Positions 1 to 5,446 of a stretch of 9,968 bases of DNA are shown here, piece by piece (the stretch's first letter is position 1; every line of letters starts with the position of its first letter). The position numbers and the translations under genes were made by a program. The DNA is from an uncultured Porphyromonadaceae bacterium (GTDB taxonomy: Bacteria > Bacteroidota > Bacteroidia > Bacteroidales > Muribaculaceae). Location: contig CABRZA010000087.1 of the NCBI GenBank assembly GCA_902475285.1, forward strand, positions 1 through 9,968. The letters are read 5' to 3'. Under the pieces are notes generated by a model. The model did not search any database. It was not told the origin of the DNA and saw only the letters and a program-made list of their open reading frames with translations.

Positions 1-34
1 GTCTCGAACTTTTAAAACTTTCATGTCGTTTCAT
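1..34 (-). CDS. Start of a further leftward gene, cut by the window edge (tentative)
   Basis: A stop-free minus-strand reading frame begins with ATG at 34 (MKRHESFKSSR) and runs off the left edge. A second ATG at 24, in another frame, gives MKVLKVRD and is also open. Both lie about 40-50 nt downstream of the consensus promoter at 108-78, the spacing expected for a first gene. Only 8-11 codons are visible, so neither the frame nor the product can be settled. The DNA around both starts is AT-rich. Confidence 0.35.
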   Translation of the reverse strand, partial: MKRHESFKSSR

Positions 35-77
35 GTTAAAATTAAAAAATGCAGATGTACAAAATCAATATATAGTG

Positions 78-108
78 CAAAGGTAGAAATATTTCTATAC
101 ATAACAAA
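78..108 (-). promoter_or_regulatory. Bacteroides-type promoter for the next leftward unit
   Basis: Read on the minus strand, a TTTG (108-105) is followed after 19 bp by TACCTTTG (85-78). This matches the Bacteroides housekeeping consensus of TTTG near -33 and TAnnTTTG near -7, with the usual 19-21 bp spacing. The surrounding DNA is AT-rich. It lies just beyond the terminator at 171-203, so it should start a separate transcript around position 72, reading out of the window. No mapping data are available. Confidence 0.6.
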
Positions 109-170
109 ATTTTTCGGTAGAAAATTTGCTACCAAGCGTAATTTTAAGAAACTTTCACGGCTTACCGCGC

Positions 171-203
171 AAAAGGCCGCTACCGCAGGGAGCGGCAACG
201 GCC
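171..203 (-). terminator. Rho-independent terminator ending the late unit
   Basis: On the minus-strand RNA, 203-192 and 186-175 form an uninterrupted 12-bp GC-rich stem (ten Watson-Crick and two G-U pairs) with a 5-nt loop (191-187). UUUUG follows at once (174 downward). It begins about 30 nt after the stop codon of the last lysis gene and is followed by a new promoter, so it marks a clear end of the transcription unit. Confidence 0.85.
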
Positions 204-233
204 TGTGGAGAGAGAAGAATGAAAGGCAGACAG

Positions 234-725
234 TCAGCGTGTGTTGGTCTTGCGACGCAAGGAGAGAGCGATTACAACCGCTGCGCCGACCAATGCCAGG
301 ACGGCAGCCCAGCGGGGCGGATGGAACACATTGCGTTCGCACTCGACGGTGTTGTGCGCCGTCGACGCCGAGTCGGTATCGATATGGCTGGAGGTCGTGA
401 ACTCGGCGGAGGACGTCTCCTCGCATCGGGCATCGGTCGACTCCGACGTGGCGGCCTTCTGTATCGACAGCGATTTGGGCGCCGGCGCTGCCGAAGGATG
501 CAGGGAGTCGGGCGGGAAGAATTCAAGCTCTATGCCCCAGAGCTGCATGTCGCGCACGGTGTTGACCAGCGAGAGGAAGCGCTCCTCCACAAGCGCCGAC
601 GAGGTGTCGGCGGCAGCAGTCGACGTCTGCACGGCGAGTTCTGCCGAGGTATGCCTTGAAGTGTGGCACGACCATATTGCGGACGCCAGCAAAATGGTTG
701 TCAACAGGCGGCTCGGGGCTTTCAT
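234..725 (-). CDS. Probable unimolecular spanin (lipoprotein with C-terminal TM)
   Basis: This 163-aa protein has the two membrane anchors expected of a u-spanin, which links outer and inner membranes and disrupts the outer membrane at the end of lysis. Residues 1-19 form a lipoprotein signal: K3 and R6, a hydrophobic core, and SAIWSC with Cys20 as the likely lipidated residue. The Trp at -2 is unusual, but Bacteroidota lipoboxes are loose. Residues 21-137 are Ser/Thr/Ala-rich and polar, with a short hydrophobic/aromatic patch at 60-70. Residues 139-156 form one TM segment, followed by the basic cytoplasmic tail RRKTNTR. I chose ATG 725 because it overlaps the amidase stop as ATGA; a longer reading from 764 is possible but would bury the signal peptide. 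It is the last gene before the terminator. No sequence family is recognised, so the call rests on architecture and position. A different membrane lipoprotein cannot be excluded. Confidence 0.65.
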   Translation of the reverse strand: MKAPSRLLTTILLASAIWSCHTSRHTSAELAVQTSTAAADTSSALVEERFLSLVNTVRDMQLWGIELEFFPPDSLHPSAAPAPKSLSIQKAATSESTDARCEETSSAEFTTSSHIDTDSASTAHNTVECERNVFHPPRWAAVLALVGAAVVIALSLRRKTNTR

Positions 726-1159
726 ATGTCGGAGTATTCTGATTTGGCGTCGAAGCAAGGGCATGCCTTATGCACGTCGGGAAGGTCGCGGTGCCCGAGG
801 ATGACGGCCTCGGGAAACTGCGCTTTGAGCTCTTTGAGCAGTGCGCGCAGCGCAGCCTTCTGCGCCGGCGTGCGGTTGTCGACAGGGGCGAGATTTTTGG
901 TCGAAGTGTCGACTCCGCCCACCCAGCACACGTTCACCGACACGGCATTGAAACGGCGGCCCACGCCGTTGCTCGGCATGTCGACGGGGTGCACGGCCAC
1001 CACGCGGCCGTCGGCCTCGATGATGAAGTGGTATCCCGGGCGCGACCACCCCAGGCCGCCCGCTTCGGGCGCAGCAGTATGATAGCGGACGATGTCGTCG
1101 GCCGTGTTGCGCCGGGAGCCGCCCGAGCAGTGCACTACGATGTACTTTATGTCGCGCAT
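722..1159 (-). CDS. N-acetylmuramoyl-L-alanine amidase (endolysin, Amidase_2/PGRP fold)
   Basis: A 145-aa zinc amidase that cleaves the bond between N-acetylmuramic acid and L-alanine in peptidoglycan, acting as the phage endolysin. The fold is complete in one domain, about the size of T7 lysozyme (around 150 aa). The expected active-site residues are visible: zinc ligands H10 (in IVVHCS), H123 (in LGHRDL) and C133 (in KACPCFDA), with Y43 and K131 at the positions of the T7 catalytic Tyr and Lys. There is no signal peptide, so release needs a holin, and a candidate lies two genes upstream. The ATG at 1159 shares its A with the TGA of the preceding gene (TGATG). A GTG codon just before it would add one residue but is less likely. 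The stop overlaps the next start by 4 nt. Some T7-type enzymes also bind RNA polymerase; nothing here shows that. Confidence 0.92.
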   Translation of the reverse strand: MRDIKYIVVHCSGGSRRNTADDIVRYHTAAPEAGGLGWSRPGYHFIIEADGRVVAVHPVDMPSNGVGRRFNAVSVNVCWVGGVDTSTKNLAPVDNRTPAQKAALRALLKELKAQFPEAVILGHRDLPDVHKACPCFDAKSEYSDI

Positions 1160-1365
1160 CACACGGGGATATTGAGGCGCCGCATACGTTCTTCGAGGAC
1201 CTCGTCGAGCTTCGACATGAGGTCGAGCTGTCTGAGGAGCAATTCCCGATCCTCTTTTTGGAGGAGGGAGAACCGCTCCTTGTCGTCGCAGAAGGCGCGG
1301 AGGTTCCAGACGTGGCGTGCGTTGCGGCTGTGCAGCTCTGCAAGGCGCAGTTCAAACGGTTTCAT
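1159..1365 (-). CDS. Small helical phage protein in lysis cassette, unknown function
   Basis: A 68-aa charged protein beginning MKPFELRLAEL. It is predicted to be almost wholly alpha-helical, with heptad-like leucines from residue 34 to 62 (LLQKEDRELLLRQLDL), suggesting a short coiled coil. It has no signal peptide, TM segment or catalytic motif. It overlaps the holin candidate by 14 nt and the amidase by 1 nt, so the three are probably translated together. The N-terminal MKP(F/Y)E pattern and the size recall small proteins of crAss-like and other Bacteroidales phages, but this is memory of a pattern and not an alignment. It could be an antiholin or a lysis-timing factor by position only; no sequence feature supports a specific role. 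Confidence 0.7.
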   Translation of the reverse strand: MKPFELRLAELHSRNARHVWNLRAFCDDKERFSLLQKEDRELLLRQLDLMSKLDEVLEERMRRLNIPV

Positions 1366-1561
1366 TGTCGGAATCTTTTTTGATGTTGATGTTCATGAGC
1401 GAGCCGGCGAGGGCAATTATCTTGGCGAAGAGCACCAGGGTAAAATTGCTCAGCTCGCCCACGGGCGGGCTGAAATAATCGAAGAGTATGAGGCCGATGG
1501 CCACAAAGATAAGCAGAATGCCGAGTATGTGGCGATGGGCCTGCATGGTGGATTTTTTCAT
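1352..1561 (-). CDS. Putative holin (two TM segments)
   Basis: A 69-aa protein with a short basic N-terminus (MKKSTMQAHRH), TM1 at about 11-29, a short polar turn with SPP (31-33), TM2 at about 39-56 and a charged tail (NINIKKDSDNETV). Size and two-TM topology fit a small holin that permeabilises the inner membrane so the cytoplasmic amidase can reach the wall. Position supports this, because the amidase and u-spanin candidates follow. I chose the ATG at 1561, not the upstream one at 1615, because the CTCTCTCC box that abuts two other structural gene starts sits directly before it, and the extra 18 residues would place a polar stretch before the TM. A generic small membrane protein remains possible. 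Confidence 0.65.
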   Translation of the reverse strand: MKKSTMQAHRHILGILLIFVAIGLILFDYFSPPVGELSNFTLVLFAKIIALAGSLMNINIKKDSDNETV

Positions 1562-1570
1562 AGGAGAGAG
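1562..1570 (-). promoter_or_regulatory. CT-rich leader box abutting the holin start
   Basis: On the minus strand the start codon is directly preceded by CTCTCTCCT. The same 12 nt, box plus ATG, occurs before the capsid gene and the protease gene. The box is pyrimidine-rich and is not a Shine-Dalgarno sequence. Here it is flanked by TTCAT and ATGAA, so it could form the loop of a 5-bp stem that includes the start codon. Confidence 0.5.
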
Positions 1571-1591
1571 ATGAATGTTACGCTGCAAAAT

Positions 1592-1630
1592 TAGCCCGTT
1601 TCGGAGGCGTCGCAAAAGACAAGCGGGCTA
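1592..1630 (-). repeat. Inverted repeat at the large-terminase stop codon
   Basis: TAGCCCG and CGGGCTA (1592-1598 and 1624-1630) pair perfectly over 7 bp with a 25-nt loop. On the minus strand the upstream arm starts with the terminase TAG stop, and the downstream arm is followed by AATTTTGC. This could be a weak, partial terminator or a 3'-end stabilising structure between the packaging and lysis genes. The loop is long, so support is modest. Confidence 0.3.
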
Positions 1631-3274
1631 CATTATGCCGCCCGTATCGATGAAGGCGGCGCCCGAAAACGGCCGACGTTCGCAGCCGATGTACAGGGTA
1701 TCGAAGGCGTCGGTGCCGTCGGTGCGGTGTTCGAGAAGGTCTTCTTCTGTCTCCGCGAGCTTCTCCCCGGCCTTGTTCTTGCGGAAGCCCAGGCGCCCGC
1801 GCTCCACCCCGGCCGACTGAATGGCGAGGATGAGGTCGTCGTTGTTCTGCCGGTTGAAGTACGGCGTGAGGCGGTTCTTGCCGGCGAAGCCCCGGTTGAT
1901 GAGGTTGTACTTCTCGTCGTGGCGCATCGGGTTGCCCAGCGGCACCGGCACCACACGCCACCCGTGGCGTTCGAATTCCTGGATGATGGTGTAGCGGAAG
2001 TCGATGTCGTTCACAGCGTAGTTCGAGCCCAGCGCCGTGGTATCGTAGTAAAATACCACGGTTTTATCCTTGTGGAAGGCATAGTACTGGCAGAACTCGG
2101 CTATGAGCGCCGGCAGCTTGCGCTCGAACTTGACGTAGAACGACTTGATTACGTTCAGACGCCCCGAGTGCTCGTCGGGTTGGCCGGCCACTATCCAGTT
2201 GATGTTGGCGTTGTAGTCCATGCCGATGCAGATGGGGGCATAGCGGTTGAGGTCACGGTCGGCACGACAGTCCACGGCCTCGGGCTGAAAGTCGTAGCCC
2301 AACGAGTCGAGATACTCGAAGTCGCTGTCGTTATACTTGTGCTCCTCCTTCATCGACGAGTAGAAGCCGTCGCGTGCGATGCCCACCTTCTTGCACATGA
2401 TCGATGTCTGGAATGTGAGCGGCGTGAGGTCGCGCTTCATGTCGCGCAGATACTGCTCGCCCAGCAGCTCGACGTTCTCCACGCTCGAATATTCGCGGTA
2501 GTATGTGGCCACATAGCGGAGTTGGTTGACCTTTTCATCGAGGCGCCGCAGATGGTTGCGGAGGTAGGCAGGAGGGTCGACGCCCTGCTGCCTCAGTTCA
2601 AGAATCTTCTGCTTTATCCGCCAAATTTCGTAGACGCCCGCCTCGATGGCCTCTATGACCTTCGGGTCCATCTCCTTCTCGCATTCGAGGAACCACGAGC
2701 CGCGCTTGCTCTGCGGCATGTCGGAAAGGATGAGCGACGAGTGGTTGAAAGAATGGCGGCTGAAATGCGACTTGATGCCGCCGTTGGCCGGGAATGTCTC
2801 CTGGTAGAGCTTCACCGGGTCGATGAACTTTGCCTCGTCGACGAGGATCCACGAGAGCGTCAGCGAGTTTGCGGCGCCTCGGCGGTCCTGCGAAAGTATC
2901 ACCGCAAGGCTGCCGTTGTAGAACGAGATGACCTGCTCCCAGTCCTCGGGCTCGGTAATTGGCGGCGCGAACGTCTTGGGCGGCCTGCGGCCGACCACAA
3001 AATGCATACCCTTCTTGAAGCCCCAGCGGCCCCATGCGGCGAAGAGGCCCGGCAGGGTGTTGGTCAAGCCGTGCTTGAAGGTAGGCACTACGATGCCTCC
3101 CGTCGAGCCGGGCATGCGCTGCATCATTTTGAGGACATACGGAGCGGCAATAGAATCGGTTTTACCCGTACGGCGACCGGCTACAATCACCGTCTTGCGG
3201 GCACCCACGAGCTGCGCCAGCATCTGCGGGCGGTTGAAGTACACAGGCGTTGCGTCAGGGTTCGTCAGTATCAT
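1628..3274 (-). CDS. Terminase large subunit (packaging ATPase and nuclease)
   Basis: A 548-aa motor protein that cuts the replicated DNA and pumps it into the prohead through the portal. The N-terminal ATPase has Walker A AGRRTGKT (32-39), and Walker B WILVDE (142-147) ends in the catalytic Glu. ILSDMP (182-187) is the likely coupling motif. The C-terminal RNase H-like nuclease shows the expected acidic residues in order: D353 (IGMDYN), D411 (FYYDTT) and D522/D525 (GTDAFD). Length and domain order are normal. Two starts are possible: ATG 3274, overlapping the upstream gene by 20 nt, or ATG 3340, adding 22 residues with an 86-nt overlap. I prefer 3274, because the extra segment lies wholly over the acidic tail of the upstream gene. 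The following gene is the holin, so packaging is joined directly to lysis. No portal gene is adjacent, which is unusual. Confidence 0.93.
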   Translation of the reverse strand: MILTNPDATPVYFNRPQMLAQLVGARKTVIVAGRRTGKTDSIAAPYVLKMMQRMPGSTGGIVVPTFKHGLTNTLPGLFAAWGRWGFKKGMHFVVGRRPPKTFAPPITEPEDWEQVISFYNGSLAVILSQDRRGAANSLTLSWILVDEAKFIDPVKLYQETFPANGGIKSHFSRHSFNHSSLILSDMPQSKRGSWFLECEKEMDPKVIEAIEAGVYEIWRIKQKILELRQQGVDPPAYLRNHLRRLDEKVNQLRYVATYYREYSSVENVELLGEQYLRDMKRDLTPLTFQTSIMCKKVGIARDGFYSSMKEEHKYNDSDFEYLDSLGYDFQPEAVDCRADRDLNRYAPICIGMDYNANINWIVAGQPDEHSGRLNVIKSFYVKFERKLPALIAEFCQYYAFHKDKTVVFYYDTTALGSNYAVNDIDFRYTIIQEFERHGWRVVPVPLGNPMRHDEKYNLINRGFAGKNRLTPYFNRQNNDDLILAIQSAGVERGRLGFRKNKAGEKLAETEEDLLEHRTDGTDAFDTLYIGCERRPFSGAAFIDTGGIM

Positions 3275-3890
3275 CTGGTTGCGGGAGAATAGGTGCGAAA
3301 AGTTTGTCTTCCTCCAGGTCGGGCTCTTCGTATTCGACATCCTCGATGTCGGCGAAGTCGCGCGAAAGCTCCTTGATGAGCTTCGCTATGCGGTTGTAGA
3401 CGTCGGGCATGGGCTTTATGCCGAGCACACGGACGTCGAGTGTGGCGCAGAAAGGCTGCACACGTATTTCGTCGTAAGGCAGCGTCACCTCGTCGGGCTT
3501 GTCGAGGCCGTTCGACTTGGAGTATGCGGCTATGACCTGGCCCATGGTGCGCGCGTCCTTGCGGGCCTTGGCCATGGCATATGTTTCGAGATACATCTCG
3601 TTTGCGCGTGCGCGGTGAAACTCGCGCGACTTCTGCGAGAGCAGCGGCACCAGCTGATGGATGATGCCGATGTCGGAGTAGGCCGTTGACTGCGACACGC
3701 CGAAACGCGACATGATTATGTCGCGCAGCTGACGGTCCTTCATCGACGGGTTGCTCAGCCAGTAGTTGTACATTTCGCGGAGGCGCATCACACGCGCGGC
3801 CAGCGCCGGCGGGTATTTCTCGCGGAGCTCGTCGTCGGATGAAAGGAGGTCGAGCTTGCAGGCCTCGAGGGGAGATGGTATATTGCCCAT
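3255..3890 (-). CDS. Small-terminase-like HTH DNA-binding protein
   Basis: A 211-aa protein directly upstream of the large terminase and overlapping it by 20 nt. Residues 54-76 (core QLRDIIMSRFGVSQSTAYSD) form a clear helix-turn-helix of the type used by small terminase subunits to bind the packaging site. Residues 85-135 are basic and helical, suitable for oligomerisation. Residues 176-211 are strongly acidic (DIEDVEYEEPDLEEDK), a likely flexible tail that could contact the large subunit. The ATG at 3890 is the first in the frame after the AT-rich gap, which holds two competing stems. A role as terminase small subunit follows from HTH plus position. It could instead be a transcription regulator, since a second HTH protein precedes it. 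Confidence 0.75.
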   Translation of the reverse strand: MGNIPSPLEACKLDLLSSDDELREKYPPALAARVMRLREMYNYWLSNPSMKDRQLRDIIMSRFGVSQSTAYSDIGIIHQLVPLLSQKSREFHRARANEMYLETYAMAKARKDARTMGQVIAAYSKSNGLDKPDEVTLPYDEIRVQPFCATLDVRVLGIKPMPDVYNRIAKLIKELSRDFADIEDVEYEEPDLEEDKLFAPILPQPDDTDEP

Positions 3891-3915
3891 ATAAGCAAAT
3901 TGTTATTGGCTTATT

Positions 3916-3960
3916 TATCTCAATTTGCGCAAAACTGCGATAAATTGAGGAATTGAGATA
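3916..3960 (-). repeat. Nested inverted repeats between two packaging genes
   Basis: The AT-rich 71-nt gap holds a perfect 10-bp inverted repeat, TATCTCAATT (3916-3925) with AATTGAGATA (3951-3960). Inside it is an 8-bp one, CTCAATTT (3919-3926) with AAATTGAG (3942-3949). Both use the same arm at 3919-3925, so only one can form in RNA. The inner stem may continue as a CGCA/TGCG 4-bp tip. A 10-bp palindrome TTTGCGCAAA (3924-3933) overlaps. No T-run follows on the minus strand, so a simple terminator is unlikely. I find no exact TAnnTTTG promoter here. Confidence 0.6.
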
Positions 3961-3961
3961 C

Positions 3962-4237
3962 TCATTCGTCGTCCTCCATATCGAGCAAGGCTTTCTCCGA
4001 CATCTCTATGGCTGCCGGCGAGCCCACACGAGCGAGCATGGCCATCTGCTTGCGAATCTCGAGCTTCTGCGAGAGCTTGCCGCGGATGTAGGCCTTGCGT
4101 GCGGGGTGGCCTTCGGAAGCGATGTCGGCCTTGAACTCCTCCTCGGGGATGTCGAGATAGACGGCGATTTCGGAAGGCTTGGTATAGAGCTGCGCGAACT
4201 GTTCAATTTTTTCTAACTGTTCTTTCGAATACTTCAT
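3962..4237 (-). CDS. Small HTH protein preceding the terminase genes
   Basis: A 91-aa protein. Residues 6-42 contain a helix-turn-helix-like segment, with a first helix KIEQFAQLY and then TKPSEIAVYLDIPEEEF, where SEIAVYL resembles the turn and recognition helix of phage homeodomain-like HTHs. A helical region follows (KAYIRGKLSQKLEIRKQM), then GSPAAIEMSEKAL, a pattern I associate with small-terminase-like and packaging-associated HTH proteins in Bacteroidales prophages. The ATG at 4237 overlaps the PLD-like gene by 35 nt and is preceded by the pyrimidine-rich CCTTTCC. Together with the next gene it gives two HTH proteins before the large terminase, so which is the true small subunit is open. 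Confidence 0.7.
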   Translation of the reverse strand: MKYSKEQLEKIEQFAQLYTKPSEIAVYLDIPEEEFKADIASEGHPARKAYIRGKLSQKLEIRKQMAMLARVGSPAAIEMSEKALLDMEDDE

Positions 4238-4721
4238 GGAAAGGAACTGATTGATTCTTAATTAGGCTGTCGACTTGTTCGTGCAAGTTGTCGAACACAG
4301 CGCGGTCGGTAGAGATAAATGCCGACTCGTAGCGGTTGCCTCTCGTAAGATTCTGCGACATGACCACGGCGACCCTCCAGTGGTCGTTGTAGACCAGCAG
4401 AATCTTCGAGTGGTTGGCCGCGAGGTAGCAGTGCTCCACGGTCTGCGCGATGAATGGCCACAGGATGAGCGTCTTGTTGGTGGCCTTGAAGTCGAGCACG
4501 ATGTCGAGCGAGCGGATTAGGCCGGTCTTCTCGATAAAGAATATGCGGCGCAGGAACTCCTCGGAGATTGAGAATGAAGTGAGCTGCACGTCGGCCGCCC
4601 CAGTCTGGTCAAGAATCCAGCACAGCACGTCGGCCACCTGCAGCTTGTCGCTCAGATAGGCCTGGCACTGGTTCAGCGCGAGAGGACGCAGCACCGAGTC
4701 GATGAGTTCTGAGTGTTTCAT
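4203..4721 (-). CDS. Phospholipase D-like (PLDc) domain protein
   Basis: A 172-aa protein with one PLD-superfamily half-site near the C-terminus. H104 and K106 (in ANHSKILLVY) give the HxK, followed by the strand RVAVVMSQNLTRG (116-128), where S122, N124 and T126 match the usual GSxNLT element, and a Glu-containing NRYES. The Asp that normally stands five residues after the Lys is replaced by Tyr111 (a D lies at 113), so the HKD motif is incomplete and activity is uncertain. Members of the superfamily with one copy act as dimers, commonly as nucleases. The ATG at 4721 overlaps the preceding TGA as ATGA. The frame stays open upstream to 5411, but that part is antisense-like, Arg-rich noise over the neighbouring gene. 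The role could be DNA processing linked to packaging, host DNA degradation or a carried accessory function; the sequence does not decide. Confidence 0.65.
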   Translation of the reverse strand: MKHSELIDSVLRPLALNQCQAYLSDKLQVADVLCWILDQTGAADVQLTSFSISEEFLRRIFFIEKTGLIRSLDIVLDFKATNKTLILWPFIAQTVEHCYLAANHSKILLVYNDHWRVAVVMSQNLTRGNRYESAFISTDRAVFDNLHEQVDSLIKNQSVPFHEVFERTVRKN

Positions 4722-5446
4722 AGCAGCCCGGCGTCGGCCATCTTGCGACGCAGAGCGTCGGAAGGATTGGCAATGGTGGCGAAGAGCTCGCGTATACGGT
4801 CGGCGGCTGCGTCGGTGGGCGCCTTGGCGTACTTGCCCAGCAGGAGATTGAGCGTCTTGACGGCGTTCTTCTGCGCCGTGCGGGCGTCCACGGCAACTGG
4901 CGTCGACGACATCGGAGTGCCCTTCACGTAGTGGTCGTACACGTTCCAGTTGTCGCGGTAGCGCCGGTCGTACTCTATGATAGCCTTCGCCAGAGGGTAG
5001 CGGTCCGAGTCGGGACACGTGGAGTTCGACTGATTGATCATGCGCAGCCTTGTATGGGCTTCGCGCATGCGGCGCATGATGTCGGCGTTCTCCACATAGA
5101 GCTGCTGTACTTCGGGAGGCAGCTCGTCGTGGTCGGCGCGCTTGCCCTGTTGGAAGGGCGAACGCGACGATGCCGCCATGCCGCGGTTTTCGGCGATGGC
5201 GTCGACCTGCTGCATGAGTTGCGCCACCTCCTCGTGTGTTGTGTCGATGAGGCGTTTTTTGAGTATGCGCTGGAGATGGTACTCCACCAGCGAGGCCTTG
5301 GCGGCGGGATTGCGCATGATGTTGGCATAGAGCACGCGGTTGCGGCTGACGCGCAGCAGCAGCTCGGCGCCGGCCTTGACGTCGCGTTCGGCGGCATCGG
5401 CGGCGAGCCACTCCTTGATTTGGGATGTAAGTTCCAGTTCTATCAT
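4718..5446 (-). CDS. Helical phage protein, unknown function
   Basis: I do not recognise this 242-aa protein. It appears almost entirely alpha-helical, with a charged N-terminal half (helices about 5-66 and 70-90), a Ser/Gly/Lys-rich linker (91-106) and a second helical region (110-136). RYPLAKAIIEYDRRYRDNW (149-167) is rich in aromatic and charged residues. Residues 186-242 are helical and Ala-rich. There is no signal peptide, TM or known catalytic motif. It is linked by 4-nt ATGA overlaps to both the phosphoribosyltransferase before it and the PLD-like gene after it, so the three are very likely translated together and may act together. A structural or head-assembly role is equally possible from position. 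Confidence 0.75.
   Translation of the reverse strand: MIELELTSQIKEWLAADAAERDVKAGAELLLRVSRNRVLYANIMRNPAAKASLVEYHLQRILKKRLIDTTHEEVAQLMQQVDAIAENRGMAASSRSPFQQGKRADHDELPPEVQQLYVENADIMRRMREAHTRLRMINQSNSTCPDSDRYPLAKAIIEYDRRYRDNWNVYDHYVKGTPMSSTPVAVDARTAQKNAVKTLNLLLGKYAKAPTDAAADRIRELFATIANPSDALRRKMADAGLL

Noticed and set aside
261..268. Further GGAGAGAG copies (207-214, 261-268) resembling the leader box
   Set aside because: One is downstream of the last gene and one inside the spanin coding sequence. Neither is followed by ATG on the minus strand, so they were not counted as leader boxes.
1727..3292. 521-aa open frame on the plus strand
   Set aside because: It is antisense to the large terminase, which has complete Walker and nuclease motifs. 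The translation is Val/Leu/Arg/His-rich with no domain, as expected from codon bias in GC-rich DNA.
4722..5411. N-terminal extension of the PLD-like frame
   Set aside because: The extension is Arg/His/Ala-rich low-complexity translation lying over the 242-aa gene. The ATGA overlap at 4721 gives a better start.
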